The position numbers and the translations under genes are program-made. A stretch of 64,000 nt of DNA, from contig JALQCR010000015.1 of NCBI GenBank assembly GCA_023336205.1, positions 89,026 to 153,025 of the forward strand. The letters run 5' to 3'. Below the pieces are notes generated by a model. The model was given only the letters and a program-made list of their open reading frames with translations. It was not told the DNA's origin and did not search any database. The stretch is from Pseudanabaena sp. Salubria-1. GTDB lineage: Bacteria > Cyanobacteriota > Cyanobacteriia > Pseudanabaenales > Pseudanabaenaceae. Positions 10,117 to 21,638 of the stretch are shown in pieces. Within the stretch, counting starts at the first letter, position 1. The number at the start of each line of letters is the position of its first letter.

Positions 10117-12459
10117 CTAACGAACTCCCGTTGTTTTATCACCCGCGTCAACACGGAAACGTTCCACAGAATCTTGGAGGCTGCGAGCCACACCCACCAG
10201 ATTTTGGAGCGATGCTGACACCCTTTGAGACTCTTGCGAAGTTTCTTGGGCTGACAATTCAACTGACTGCATAACCTGAGATACCGTCCTAGAAGTCTCG
10301 GTCTGCTTGACTGTATCTTCTGTAATCGATAGTACCAAAGTTTCAATGCGATGGGAAACTTGGATAATGTCTGTGAGCGATTGACGAGCCTGTTCAGCAC
10401 GTCTTGTACCATCAATAACCTGTTGTGTACCGATTTCCATCGCTTGTTGTACACCACTAGTTTCACTCTGAATCTGTAATACGATTTGCTCAATTTCCTT
10501 AGATGACTTCGCAGCGCGATCTGCTAGCTGGCGAACCTCATCGGCAACGATCGCAAAACCTCTTCCCGCATCGCCCGCTCTCGCCGCTTCAATACTAGCG
10601 TTTAAAGCAAGTAAGTTAGTACGTGAAGCGATCGCGGAAATCAAACCAACAATCTTAGAAATCTCTTGTGAAGACTCTCCAAGGCGTTTAACCTTGCGCG
10701 TAGTTTCAGCAACCGTTTCGCGAATGTCTAAAATACCTGCTACGGTACGTTCTACCGCGTCGCCGCCCTTAATCGCGGTTTCGGAGGCGAGTTTAGCAAC
10801 CTGATCCGCTTCACGCGCACTTTCGGCTACACGTTGAATCGATTCAGTCATCATTTGCACTGAGTTTAAGGTAACGCTTAACTCTTCAGCTTGACGTAAC
10901 GCATCCGATGACAAACTACGGGCAAATGCTTCATTTTCGCGAGAGCTTTCGTTTACCTGACGAGCCGCAATTTTTACTTGGTTAACAATCTCGCGCAGGT
11001 TTTGAATCGTGAGGTTAAAGGAGTCAGCAACCGCGCCTAATACGTCAGCAGTCACCTCCGCTTGTACAGTCAAGTCACCTCGCGCTGCGCCTTCCACGTC
11101 ATCAAGCAATCTGATTACCTGACGTTGTAAATCCTCTTTAGCTTGTTCTTGTTCGGCGGCTTTGCGTTGGGCTTCGGTGGTGTTAGACACAATCGACTGA
11201 ATCATTTGGTTAAAACTTGCTGCGAGTCTACCAAACTCATCTTCGCTATAAACGGTCGCACGAGGACTCATATCACCACGAATTACGGCTTCAAACTGAG
11301 CCTGCAAGTTGGAAGTCGATTGATCAATCAGACGAGATGAGCGTTTGCCCAATCCCCAAGCGATTGCCCCACTTGCCAAAGCTGCGGCTCCACCCATCAT
11401 CCAGCCAGTATTTCGGACTTGCTCCCTTGTTGTTTTGTCTGAAATAGAGCCAGTAGCAAAATTTGTAACCACACCCGCAGCAACCATTGCGATGACCCCT
11501 GCTGCGATCGCAGTGATCACGTTTTTGGTCTTGAGCGGCATATTATCAAAAGGAGAGAATAAGCCACCCTGCTCAGAAGCTTCGGCTACAACATCCGCAC
11601 CTGCTCTCTTTGAGCCGACTGGTGTATTAATTGTCCCTAAGCCAAATAACTCTGCCTCATTTTCCGATTGCTTAAATCTTGCCGAGGGCATGTCTTGATT
11701 GGCTAATGATGTCGTATTTGAGCGTCCCGAAGTTGTAAAGTCTTGACTACCAAAATCTGACATAGATCGATCTGAGACCATCTGTGTTGCTTCTGAGTCT
11801 CCAAATGAATTAGAAAAAGATGATTCACTAATGTCATCAAAATCATCAAAATCATCCATAAAGACAACATCAGTGTCTGAATTCATATTGCCTGAAGTAC
11901 CACTAGATTTGTAACCAGAGTTAAAACTTGAATCCCCTGCTAGCTGAGTTTCTGCACCATAGCTGTATTGACTAGAGCCGTTCATCGAAGTATCAGAACT
12001 AAAATCTTCAAAATCAAAATCGTCAATACGACTTGAGCCAGTACTTTGACCACCACTATCATCAGTAGACCAAGATCCTTGCGTATTAAAATTCGATTGA
12101 TTATAACTATTATCTTCGTAGGCGTATTGCTGCTTACTACTAAACTCATCTGCGCTGCCCATACTGTAGCTATCATCATTGATATCTAGTCTTTCTTTAG
12201 CTGCCGCAATACCACTATGGGCATATTCTAAAATAGAGTTGTCGTCCGTCAAATGTAAAACAGTTTCATATTCACCAATTGAATCTTGATAGCGCTCTAG
12301 GGCGAGATTTATATGGGCATGAAGAAGACGATACATAGGATCGCTAGGGCAGGCTTTAACCAACTCTTGAGTCAATTTGCCAGCTTGACTGTAGTCTCCT
12401 TGCATATAGGCTAAGGAAGCCTTTTCGTATTCTTTTTGGTATTGTGTACTTGATGCCAT
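10117..12459 (-). CDS. methyl-accepting chemotaxis protein with N-terminal TPR-like region (PilJ-like)
   Basis: 780 aa; TPR-like N-terminus, two HAMP-like segments, MCP signalling core [47 protein letters not shown]. Confidence 0.92.
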   Translation of the reverse strand: MASSTQYQKEYEKASLAYMQGDYSQAGKLTQELVKACPSDPMYRLLHAHINLALERYQDSIGEYETVLHLTDDNSILEYAHSGIAAAKERLDINDDSYSMGSADEFSSKQQYAYEDNSYNQSNFNTQGSWSTDDSGGQSTGSSRIDDFDFEDFSSDTSMNGSSQYSYGAETQLAGDSSFNSGYKSSGTSGNMNSDTDVVFMDDFDDFDDISESSFSNSFGDSEATQMVSDRSMSDFGSQDFTTSGRSNTTSLANQDMPSARFKQSENEAELFGLGTINTPVGSKRAGADVVAEASEQGGLFSPFDNMPLKTKNVITAIAAGVIAMVAAGVVTNFATGSISDKTTREQVRNTGWMMGGAAALASGAIAWGLGKRSSRLIDQSTSNLQAQFEAVIRGDMSPRATVYSEDEFGRLAASFNQMIQSIVSNTTEAQRKAAEQEQAKEDLQRQVIRLLDDVEGAARGDLTVQAEVTADVLGAVADSFNLTIQNLREIVNQVKIAARQVNESSRENEAFARSLSSDALRQAEELSVTLNSVQMMTESIQRVAESAREADQVAKLASETAIKGGDAVERTVAGILDIRETVAETTRKVKRLGESSQEISKIVGLISAIASRTNLLALNASIEAARAGDAGRGFAIVADEVRQLADRAAKSSKEIEQIVLQIQSETSGVQQAMEIGTQQVIDGTRRAEQARQSLTDIIQVSHRIETLVLSITEDTVKQTETSRTVSQVMQSVELSAQETSQESQRVSASLQNLVGVARSLQDSVERFRVDAGDKTTGVR

Positions 12460-12524
12460 GTGCTTTCTCCTAAAATCCCTAAAATCTCTGCCATTTGCGC
12501 GAAATCATCTTGAAATTACTATGT

Positions 12525-13076
12525 CTAGGATGCCCACCTTGCTGATCGTAAAATGTTGACTTGATCTAACAGCTTTAGGGGATCGCTATCTTCCATTATC
12601 CACTCACCTTTAATAAATGGAGCCATACTATCAGAGCTGTTTCTTGAGACATTTAGTTGTGAAGAATCAAGCCAAGCCATTACGCCAATTTGTTCTACCG
12701 CTAAACCTAACATCATGCCCTGATCCTCGATCGCAATAATTGAAATTTCTGCGCGATCAGTATTAACTGGGGGAGCCTCTCCCAAAAATTGACCGAGATC
12801 TCCTACCCAAACTACTCTACCCCGAATATTCACTGTGCCAAGCAGTAGGGGTGAGACATTGGGCATCGGGTTAATCCGATCTGGAGCAAATTCCAAAACT
12901 TGACTGACTCCAATTGCAGGTAAAGCAAACTCAATTCCAGAAGCCACAAAAAATCTTAAGTGCAGCTCACCTTCTGGAGCTTCGATGCCTTGATCAAAGT
13001 CTGTAGCCTGATCTTGTCCGATGCCAGGGAAGAATTCTTGGTTTCCTACCATAATTTGAGGATCTCTACCTTGCAA
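12525..13076 (-). CDS. CheW-domain protein (PilI-like)
   Basis: 183 aa; NVSPLLLGTVNIRGRVVWVGDLGQFLG CheW signature; operon position. Confidence 0.88.
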   Translation of the reverse strand: MQGRDPQIMVGNQEFFPGIGQDQATDFDQGIEAPEGELHLRFFVASGIEFALPAIGVSQVLEFAPDRINPMPNVSPLLLGTVNIRGRVVWVGDLGQFLGEAPPVNTDRAEISIIAIEDQGMMLGLAVEQIGVMAWLDSSQLNVSRNSSDSMAPFIKGEWIMEDSDPLKLLDQVNILRSARWAS

Positions 13077-13214
13077 AATAGCAAATTTTAAATGTCTTCA
13101 AGTCTTAAAAAGTGAACATTGAGAATATTGAGAAAGTATTAGAGTAATGATGTTAACCAACTGCCATTAAATAATCAAGAATTGTCTACACTTTTAGCAT
13201 TCTTAGTGAAATTC

Positions 13215-13583
13215 TTAAGCTTTTCTCAGTAACTGTTTAACAGTACCAACTAGCTCTTGAGGCTGAAATGGCTTAGCTATGTAGGCATCAGCTCCCTGCT
13301 TCATTCCCCAATAGCGATCGAACTCTTCACCCTTCGATGAACACATTACGACAGGAACGCGCTCAGTTTTGGGATCAGTTTTAATGCGACGACATAACTC
13401 ATAGCCATTCATGCGGGGCATGACAATGTCCATAACTACAATGTCTGGGCAATTGCCTTGCATTTGCTCTAGCGCTTCCACACCATCGCCTGCTGTTTTA
13501 ACGGTTAGGCCACTACCCTTGAGTAAGTCCTCAATCATTTCTCTTTGTGTCACACTGTCTTCAACCACCAGAACTGTACTCAT
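13215..13583 (-). CDS. CheY-like response regulator (PilH-like)
   Basis: 122 aa single REC domain MSTVLVVEDSVTQREMIEDLL...DIVVMDIVMPRMNGYEL...AKPFQPQEL. Confidence 0.93.
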   Translation of the reverse strand: MSTVLVVEDSVTQREMIEDLLKGSGLTVKTAGDGVEALEQMQGNCPDIVVMDIVMPRMNGYELCRRIKTDPKTERVPVVMCSSKGEEFDRYWGMKQGADAYIAKPFQPQELVGTVKQLLRKA

Positions 13584-14154
13584 ACATGAATGCCCCGATA
13601 GGATTCTTCCACTAGCAAATCACCAAACAAATATATTAAGGTTAATATGATTGGCATTCTGCTTTGCCCATCTTAAATTCTAGGTTAGCGTTTAATTATT
13701 TATGAAACTGTTCATATTTTAGTCTTCTCCTGTAAAGAGATTAGGTATAGAGCCGAAAGTCAAGACAAAAAATAGCATGTATATGGCTTTGCTCTAGCAC
13801 TAAAACCAAAATAATTTTTTGAATCACCTAAATAATACCAATTATCGAAAGTATGACGACAATTTTGAGAATTAAAAATTAAATCCAGCATAGTTCTAGC
13901 AGGGTTTTAGCCTTCCCAAAATGGCAATGTCATTTTGAGCATTTGCATACATTCCCAGCCTAAAAACAGACATTAAGTAGCTACGTCCTTCCCCGCCAAG
14001 AAATAGCGGTGCGCGGCGAAGGGCGTAGGCATAATTAATTACAAAGGTGTGACAACACTTCTGTGAAATAAAAACCAAACCCTGCGAGGCTTTTATTTTA
14101 AGGATTGTAGGCTACCAACCCTAACCCACACTAACTCTAAATGCTGCGCTTCAT

Positions 14155-15678
14155 TTAAGTGACTCGATCAAGAGTGCGGTATTGAACTGCTTCAGCAACA
14201 TGAACTACTTGAATATTTTCGACATTGGCTAGATCGGCGATCGTGCGGGATACCTTAAGAATGCGATCGGTGGCACGAGCTGATAAACCTAAACGTTTAA
14301 TAGCGGATTCCAATAGGTCACGGGAAGGGTTATCTAGCTCACACCATTGGCGTAAATGTCTGGATTGCATCTGGGCATTGCAATTTACCCTTGTTTCCTT
14401 TTGAAATCGATTTTGTTGAATTTTACGCGATGCTTGTACTCTTTCTTTAACAGCACTAGAGTTTTCTCCCTCAGGCGATCGCGTCATCTCTTCTGGCTTC
14501 AATCTTGCCACAGTTACCTGTAAGTCGATCCGATCCATTAATGGTCCTGATAATTTTGCCCAATATTGTTCACGCTGACGAGGTGTACAGGTACAAGGCT
14601 GAACAGAATCGCCATAGTAACCACATTGACAAGGGTTCGTACTTGCGACGAGTGTAAATTGGGCGGGAAAGGTTACGGATTGGCGAGTACGGGAAATACT
14701 TACAAATCCATCTTCTAAAGGTTGTCGTAAAAATTCCAGTACATCACGTTTAAACTCAGTCAGCTCGTCCAGAAAAAGGATGCCGTTTGTGGCTAGCGTT
14801 ATCTCCCCAGGGCGCGGGAAACTGCCACCACCGACTAATGAAGGGCCAGAAGCAGAATGATGGGGACTGCGAAATGGGCGATCGCTTACGAGTCCCTTAC
14901 CTTTTAATAAGCCAGCTACGGAGTGTATTCTAGTTACTTCTAGAGCTTCATCAAAGTTCATATTTGGCAAGATGCTAGGTAAACGCCTAGCCAATAGAGT
15001 TTTTCCAGAGCCAGGTGGACCAACAAAAATCAAATTATGTCCACCAGCGGCAGCGATTTCTAGAGCACGGCGGGCATGTTGTTGACCTTTAACATCCTTA
15101 AGATCCAGTTTAAATTCACTTTCATGCCATTTTAGATCTGGATTGGCAACCACTGGCGGATATTTGTCTGGATTTGCTAAGAAATCCCCGACCTCGGTAA
15201 TACTTTGTAATCCATACACAGCAAGCCCTTTAACTAAAGCAGCTTCTTGCGCGTTCTCCTTCGGCACAATAATCCCAATCATGCCTAAGCGCTGAGCAGC
15301 GGCAGCGATCGGTAATACGCCAGAAACGGGGCGAAGTGAACCGTCAAGGGAGACTTCACCTAAGAACAAGTGATCGCCTAATAACTGTGGATCAACCTGT
15401 TCAGAGGCAGCTAAAATGCCAATGCTAATTGGTAAATCAAAGATGGGACCTTCTTTACGCAAATCAGCTGGAGTGAGGTTAATCACAATCTTGCGCATGG
15501 GAAAAGAGAATCCTGCATTTTTGATTGCTGCTTTAACCCGCTCTCGACTTTCTTGAACTGCGGTATCGGGTAATCCCACCAAGGTAATGCCAGGCAATCC
15601 TCCTGATACATCTACTTCTACACCCACTTGAATGGCATCGATACCTAAGATTGCTGCGCTCCAAACCCTTGCTAGCAC
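14155..15678 (-). CDS. YifB family Mg chelatase-like AAA ATPase (ComM homologue)
   Basis: 507 aa; MLARVWSAAILGIDAIQVGVEVDVSGGLPGITLVGLPDTAVQESRERVKAAI; GPPGSGKTLLARRLPSILP. Confidence 0.95.
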   Translation of the reverse strand: MLARVWSAAILGIDAIQVGVEVDVSGGLPGITLVGLPDTAVQESRERVKAAIKNAGFSFPMRKIVINLTPADLRKEGPIFDLPISIGILAASEQVDPQLLGDHLFLGEVSLDGSLRPVSGVLPIAAAAQRLGMIGIIVPKENAQEAALVKGLAVYGLQSITEVGDFLANPDKYPPVVANPDLKWHESEFKLDLKDVKGQQHARRALEIAAAGGHNLIFVGPPGSGKTLLARRLPSILPNMNFDEALEVTRIHSVAGLLKGKGLVSDRPFRSPHHSASGPSLVGGGSFPRPGEITLATNGILFLDELTEFKRDVLEFLRQPLEDGFVSISRTRQSVTFPAQFTLVASTNPCQCGYYGDSVQPCTCTPRQREQYWAKLSGPLMDRIDLQVTVARLKPEEMTRSPEGENSSAVKERVQASRKIQQNRFQKETRVNCNAQMQSRHLRQWCELDNPSRDLLESAIKRLGLSARATDRILKVSRTIADLANVENIQVVHVAEAVQYRTLDRVT

Positions 15679-16210
15679 TTTTTACCTATCACAATAAGAC
15701 TTGCAAATTCTCAATTAATTAAGATTATCACATGTGAATTTACTATGGATTGCATATTGTGTGGAGCTAGACTTAGTATTTATCTGGTTCTAATTATTAA
15801 AGATTAGTTTCTTGAAATTCATAGATATATTACGGTACAAGTACCTACGCACAGTTATTGTGCTTTGCGCTCATACCTAATCAATATAAATTGTGAAAGC
15901 CTTGCAAAGCAAAGATTTCACAATTTGTATTGGGGCACTTTTGATCAGCAATTGCTGTAAAATATTTGCTTTTCAAGCCTTCTAAAAAGCTTTTTTGGTT
16001 TAAATATAGAGCTAAGCTCTGTAAGAATATCTAAATTTATGGATGACTACATCTAACAAGAATAATAACCATCAAAACTTAGTATATTTAATACTTCATT
16101 TAAAAATTCTCTTGAATTTGAATTAATTATTACTAAAGGTGAAAATTCCAACATTATTTGTTAGTTTAAAATACAGATTGCTTGTTATCTTCAAGAATTA
16201 ATTGAGCATT

Positions 16211-16492
16211 TTAATACTTTGAGAAACTAAGCGATCGCATATTAATTTCTTGTAGTTCTAAGCTTTCTTCATTCGTTAGGGGAATTGAGTTATGAAAGGA
16301 TTCATTTAGTAGGGAATTGAAATCATTGGTAGATTGCCAAGATGGTTCAAAGGGATGGACTGCTAGGCTACAAGCTTCCCATGCGGGACTGACTGGAACG
16401 TCTAATTTTCCACAAAAGCCGCCCCTTCTTCCTTCAGGGTTGTAGTGCTGACACAATCGACAAGCTGGAACCGAGTTGTCTGAAGTGTTCAT
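16211..16492 (-). CDS. small conserved-looking cyanobacterial four-Cys protein
   Basis: MNTSDNSVPACRLCQHYNPEGRRGGFCGKLDVPVSPAWEACSLAVHPFEPSW; start at 16492 preferred over 16516. Confidence 0.65.
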   Translation of the reverse strand: MNTSDNSVPACRLCQHYNPEGRRGGFCGKLDVPVSPAWEACSLAVHPFEPSWQSTNDFNSLLNESFHNSIPLTNEESLELQEINMRSLSFSKY

Positions 16493-17091
16493 ATATCTTA
16501 AATTTGGCTTTGCCAAAAATTTATTAAATGCGATTTATTAATTAACTTAATTATGCAGGGTCGTAATTAAGGTTTAAGCAAGCTCTAATCCTTGTTTAGG
16601 AAGCATTTCAGCGATCCCAAATTAAATATAAATTTAATAATGTCTTAACTGATTCCTGTAATGCTTTCATAACAATCTTCTTGAGGAGTTTATAGAATCA
16701 AAGCAACCGTTTTAATAATTAAGAAAACATAAAGATCTTTTAAATTTATGTTTCTTCTAAGTGTTTGTACTTAAAAGTTTGAGGCTTTCGTAAAATCAAA
16801 ATAATTGTTATACCAATCCTCAAAATGACAAACATTTTGAGGATTTACCGTGTTTTTAGATCAAACCCTACTCCTTTTCAAGTCAAGCTACGCACCATGC
16901 CTTTTACTTTGGTAGGAAGGAAGGAAATAATGAATTTTTTAAAAGTACTGAAAAGTAATCCCAAAACACAAAGTGGCGTAGCCATTTTGTGTTTTGGGAT
17001 AAACAGGATTTATAATAAGAAGTCAAAATTTAAATGCCAAAAAGATATAAAGTGCCTTTCTAGCCCTTGAACTTTTATATCGTAAAAATAC

Positions 17092-19518
17092 TTACTTCAA
17101 AGCAATTTCTTTTGATATTGCTGTCTGAATTTGCGCTGTTACTGAATCTTTTGGCTTACAAAGATGATCGGGTAAAGCCGAGCCTGAGGGGTCAAGTTTG
17201 TCTGCTAGATGTGGGTATTTAATCCTGCCATGATTGCGCTCTTGCCAAACCTTAATAAATACAGGTGCAATTCGATCTAAATCTTCCCAAGACAAAGAGC
17301 AATCTTTGAGTTGACCGTCATCCCATCGAGCTTGAAAAATTCGCATGAGCAATTTTTTGGCAGCTTCAAGAGTTGTTTCAGTACCCAGCGATCGCAAAGC
17401 GGCTTCACAGGCATCAGCTAACATAACAATTCCTGTCTCACGAGATTGAGGAATTGGTCCAACATATCGAAAATCTTCTTCAACTAGATGATTTGATCGC
17501 TTTTGAGCTTGGCAATAAAAATAACTAATCGTGATTGTGCCTTGGTGCTCTGGAATAAAAGCTTGTAACATTTCAGGAAGATGGTATTTTTGGGCTAATT
17601 TGATACCCCCTGAAACATGCTCTTTAACAATTCGGGCACTTTCCCAAGGATCGTTAAGTACGTCATGGGGGTTAGGCTGCCCCATTTGATTTTCGATAAA
17701 ATATTCAGGTCTGAGGGTTTTGCCAATATCGTGATAGAGCGTACCTGTTCTTACTAAGGCTGTATCTGCTCCCAGTTCACGGGCCGCAGCTTCGGCGAGG
17801 TTTGCCACAAATAAAGTATGTTGAAAAGTTCCTGGGGTTTCGGTGACTAAACGTCGTAGTAAAGGGCGATCAAGGTTAGCAAGCTCTGCTAGACGAAATG
17901 GGGTTAATGCATAAGAAATATGCTCTAAATAAGGAATTGCTCCAAGAGCAACGATCGCGGAAATCAGTCCTCCCGATGCATACTGAAGCGCAGTAATCGC
18001 GATCAAGACTGGTGGAGTCGCACCTGCAATAAGTGCGATCGCAATATATACAGCCGCTTGTAAAAAGCCTACTAGTAGACCTGTTGCAGCTAAATGCGAT
18101 CGCGTAAGAGGGCGGTTAGTAATTGCCGCAGCAACAATTGCCCCAATTACTATAGGCGTGAGTACTAGCAAATCACTACTAATTGCAAGCGCGAGTAAGC
18201 TTGAGGTGAGGCAGGTAATTAAGAGAGCAAGTCGAGAGCTGTAAAAGCTGCCGATGATTAGGCTGACACTAGCTAGTGGGAGAAATACAAGCATATTAGG
18301 AGCCATGAGCACAGTTGCTAAGGCACTACCAGTACAGATAATTCCAATCGCTAACAGATCTTTAATATGTAATTTTACTTTGAGTAAATATTGCCATCGC
18401 TGATTGGCATAGCCAAATATGCCAAAGCAGATTGCTGTAGTTGCGACCATCAAGATCAATCCATTGAGATTGACTTGTCTTTGCGTCATTTTTAGCTCGT
18501 CTAAAATAACAAATTGTCTTTCAGTAATCTTTTCCCCACCCTTAACGATCAAATCACCTGCCTTAAGTGAAATTCTTTGAGCCTGAACTGATTCAGATGC
18601 TTTGAGCACTCTTTCGGTTGTACCCACATAGTCCAGCGTCATATTGGGCTTGACTGTAGCACTGAGCAAAGAAATCGACATAGCTCGATGCTCTTCATTT
18701 ATCGGTAAGTTGCTCAGGTTTGTTAGCCGTTTTTGCAACATATCATCTGGTAATCCAGCCACAATTCCTGTGGACTGGACATCGATCAATGCTTGCCTTG
18801 TCAGTTTTTTACAAGTTTCCCATTCTTCATTGGTCATCTCCAAGAGACGATCTCGAAACATCTCTGGTCCTTTTGCGGCTTTCTGCTGAGTTATTGCATA
18901 GGCTTTGCGAATATCAGTCACAGTATTAATGAGCTTTTGATAGTCTTGGGGAAGAGCATTAATTTTGTATAGAGTTAGCTCAGCCAATGCTACGGATGGG
19001 GCTTCTTTATCTCTATTGATAAAACTAGCTATAGCAGCCTGATTATTGACATTAGCAGCAAGTTTATTGGCTCTATCTTGTAACTGTGACCAATCCAGAT
19101 TAGAGATCCGTCTAAGATATCGTTGCACGTCATCACTGAGGATTTTGCGATCGACGTAAGGTAAATTGCCAGATGATATTCGCAGGTTATCGCCCACTTG
19201 CAGGAGTTCTTCTAGATGCTTAATGGCATTAGTATCTATCTCTGGACTACTACGATAGATCGGGGTTACTTGTTGTTTAGCTAGTTCTTTTGCCTGTTTA
19301 GTTGCCTCAATATCAGTCGCCGTTATCGTTCTTGGCGATCGCAAATCTTGATCGACAAATGTACCGATTCCTAAGCGTGGCTCAGAGTAAAAACGAATGC
19401 TGAGGGTGGAAATCAAACAGACAAATGTAATTCCTATAACTGCTCTACCAGACCACTTGCGAGATATGCGATGGGTCGTCTCAGGGAGCAATGATGAATG
19501 GTTGGGAGCAATTCCCAT
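17092..19518 (-). CDS. 7TMR-HDED / HD domain membrane phosphodiesterase (PgpH-like)
   Basis: 808 aa; extracellular HDED-like region, multiple TM segments, HD motif VRTGTLYHDIGKTLRPEYFIENQ and VKEHVSGGIKLAQKY. Confidence 0.9.
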   Translation of the reverse strand: MGIAPNHSSLLPETTHRISRKWSGRAVIGITFVCLISTLSIRFYSEPRLGIGTFVDQDLRSPRTITATDIEATKQAKELAKQQVTPIYRSSPEIDTNAIKHLEELLQVGDNLRISSGNLPYVDRKILSDDVQRYLRRISNLDWSQLQDRANKLAANVNNQAAIASFINRDKEAPSVALAELTLYKINALPQDYQKLINTVTDIRKAYAITQQKAAKGPEMFRDRLLEMTNEEWETCKKLTRQALIDVQSTGIVAGLPDDMLQKRLTNLSNLPINEEHRAMSISLLSATVKPNMTLDYVGTTERVLKASESVQAQRISLKAGDLIVKGGEKITERQFVILDELKMTQRQVNLNGLILMVATTAICFGIFGYANQRWQYLLKVKLHIKDLLAIGIICTGSALATVLMAPNMLVFLPLASVSLIIGSFYSSRLALLITCLTSSLLALAISSDLLVLTPIVIGAIVAAAITNRPLTRSHLAATGLLVGFLQAAVYIAIALIAGATPPVLIAITALQYASGGLISAIVALGAIPYLEHISYALTPFRLAELANLDRPLLRRLVTETPGTFQHTLFVANLAEAAARELGADTALVRTGTLYHDIGKTLRPEYFIENQMGQPNPHDVLNDPWESARIVKEHVSGGIKLAQKYHLPEMLQAFIPEHQGTITISYFYCQAQKRSNHLVEEDFRYVGPIPQSRETGIVMLADACEAALRSLGTETTLEAAKKLLMRIFQARWDDGQLKDCSLSWEDLDRIAPVFIKVWQERNHGRIKYPHLADKLDPSGSALPDHLCKPKDSVTAQIQTAISKEIALK

Positions 19519-19830
19519 AGTTTAATTACTCTAGTTAAAATGTGTCGTAAGAACAAATGCAGTTTAAGGTTGCAATTCAATCGATCTCATATAGATTCTA
19601 GATGTACCAGATCTTCAAGGTTAATATCAATCAAAAAACTTAAAATCTGCTTTTTGTTTTTTGATTACCTATGGCACAAAACTAAAGAATATACAAAAAC
19701 ATTTATTAAAAGGCAGCAATTCTCATTATAAGTAGATACGCTTAATTAATTACACATCCCAATATGTAAGGTTGTACTCTTCAGAGGCGCAACCTTACAT
19801 GTTAGGTAATTTATTCTGTACAGGTACTTA

Positions 19831-19883
19831 AAAATTGGTTTTGTGAAAGTCCACCTAAGGTGAGCTTTCACAAAACCAATTTT
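19831..19883. terminator. long-stem hairpin
   Basis: aaaattggttttgtgaaag / ctttcacaaaaccaatttt. Confidence 0.6.
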
Positions 19884-20007
19884 GGTGTTTTGAGCGCCAA
19901 AGGCGCGGGAAAAACCAAAAAAATTGTTTTTATTTTAAATTTTTTTTTTAAAGCTAGAACATAAAGCATGAAGTGGCGTAGGTTCTGGTTTTAGGGAATT
20001 TTAATAG

Positions 20008-20477
20008 GAAGAGTAAGACATAAGCCGGGTTCTGTTTCAGGAGTTTTATCAACTGCCTTAGCGGTTATCTATCTGGGATATTTGTTACCAAATACCTCAT
20101 GCGGCACACACTTAATTGCGATCGCGTAGTTTTCACTAAACAACCGCAGTAAGCAACGGACACAAGATCAACTGAAGATCGCAACACTTGTATCCTCTCG
20201 CCTTGCTTCCAACTGGGGTTTACCGAGCCAGAGCCTCACGACTCTGCTGGTGCGCTCTTAACACACCTTTGCACCCTTACCCTTTGTAGATATAGCGCTT
20301 CGCGCTATGTCTACAAAGGGCGGTATTTTTCTGTGGCACTATCCTCACGATCGCTCGCACTGGGCGTTATCCAGCAGCCTGATCTTCATGGAAGCCCGGA
20401 CTTTCCTCAAAACTTGTGCTCAAAATATCCTTTCGTTAATTTTGAGACAAATTTCGCAACCACACGCTTACTCTCCC
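20008..20477 (-). ncRNA. rnpB: RNase P RNA
   Basis: Minus strand GAGGAAAGTCCGGGCTTCCATG...GGATAACGCCCAGTGCGAG...TGAGGATAGTGCCACAG...AGAACCCGGCTTATGTCTTACTCT; 5' GAGAGTAAG pairs with 3' CTTACTCT (P1). Ends approximate. Confidence 0.93.
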
Positions 20478-20519
20478 TTATTACCATTATGTACTAAGTG
20501 ACTAGGCTCAATTAAATAT

Positions 20520-20572
20520 AAAACCAAAAAACGTTTCGGCAGGCTTTGCCTGCCGAAACGTTTTTTGGTTTT
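20520..20572. terminator. long-stem hairpin
   Basis: aaaaccaaaaaacgtttcggcaggc / gcctgccgaaacgttttttggtttt, 25-bp perfect stem. Confidence 0.6.
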
Positions 20573-20748
20573 ATTAAATTACCTCGGTAAAATTCAGGCA
20601 AAAGCTGCTATAAGTATGCAGAAATAATGTTTATCAAAATCGGATTGTTTTGCTAAACTATCTGGTTATCCGAGGTTAAACTAAAATGCCTCAAATCTTA
20701 CTCAAAATTAATTACATTCTTTGCTTACAGGTGTGAGTGACTAACTAA

Positions 20749-21558
20749 ATGATGAAACACTTCTCCAAAGCGATGTACACGCTAATTTTGTCCTTGCTGT
20801 TAGTAATTGTCGCAGGAGTTTCTCAGGCTGCTGCTGCCAATTTATTGAGGGTTTTGGTTAGAGAGGAAAGTGGCTCCAAAATGTCTGTAGCTGTGACTCA
20901 ACCATCAACCCTACAAGCATCAGGACAGGCAAGCCGCCGTCTCGATCCTGGTAAGTGGTACACCTTGCCCCTTACTTCGGCATATCGGATTACCCCTAGC
21001 AATAATGGATTGGTGCAGGTCGGCAGCAATCTTTATCCGGGCGAGATCGAATTGCGAGCTTGGAATAACAAGGCGATCGCGGTTAACGTGTTATCCCTTG
21101 AGGAATATCTTCGTAGCGTTGTACCTAGCGAAATGCCTGCAAGTTGGCATATGGATGCATTAATGGCGCAAGCAGTAGCAGCGCGTAGTTATGCTGTCAA
21201 TACTCAACGCCAACGTAAATGGGGTGAAGCACCCTACGATCTAGTGAGTGATACTCGCGATCAGGTATACAAAGGCTTCTATCGCTTTGACCCGAAGACT
21301 GGACAAGCGATCGCCCTAATCCATAGCCGTAGCGATCAGGCTGTTGCGTCAACGGCAGGCTATATGCTCAGCCCTGGGTTTAAAGGTTATTATCGCGCCC
21401 GTTTACCTCGCAACTGGATTAGCTGGGGTGGCGGATATATGCCAGTCTCTGACGGACAACACCTAGATCAGGAAATGACTCAACAAATGGCTGAAAATGG
21501 CTGGAATTGGGTTCAGATTTTATCCTGGTGGTATCGAGATCAACCGATTAAAAACTAA
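20749..21558 (+). CDS. SpoIID/LytB domain-containing protein, secreted
   Basis: 269 aa with signal peptide; LEEYLRSVVPSEMPASWHMDALMAQAVAARSYAVNTQ...YDLVSDTRDQVYKG. Confidence 0.9.
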   Translation: MMKHFSKAMYTLILSLLLVIVAGVSQAAAANLLRVLVREESGSKMSVAVTQPSTLQASGQASRRLDPGKWYTLPLTSAYRITPSNNGLVQVGSNLYPGEIELRAWNNKAIAVNVLSLEEYLRSVVPSEMPASWHMDALMAQAVAARSYAVNTQRQRKWGEAPYDLVSDTRDQVYKGFYRFDPKTGQAIALIHSRSDQAVASTAGYMLSPGFKGYYRARLPRNWISWGGGYMPVSDGQHLDQEMTQQMAENGWNWVQILSWWYRDQPIKN

Positions 21559-21595
21559 AAAAAGAGGCGACACAATGTGTCGCCTCTTTTTTTAG
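21557..21595. terminator. bidirectional Rho-independent terminator-like hairpin
   Basis: aaaaaaagaggcgacacaatgtgtcgcctcttttttt directly after the SpoIID stop codon. Confidence 0.85.
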
Positions 21596-21638
21596 TTTTG
21601 TGTGAATATAGGCTTAACTCTCTATTCACACAAAAGCC

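Noticed and set aside
10074-10493. 139-aa minus-strand ORF
   Set aside because: Out-of-frame overlap with the strongly conserved MCP signalling domain (10117-12459).
13896-14078. 60-aa minus-strand ORF
   Set aside because: Overlaps two broken copies of the dispersed repeat; no conserved motif.
16825-17070. 81-aa plus-strand ORF
   Set aside because: Falls in a degenerate copy of the dispersed repeat with hairpins; no coding character.
20307-20501. 64-aa plus-strand ORF
   Set aside because: Antisense to rnpB.
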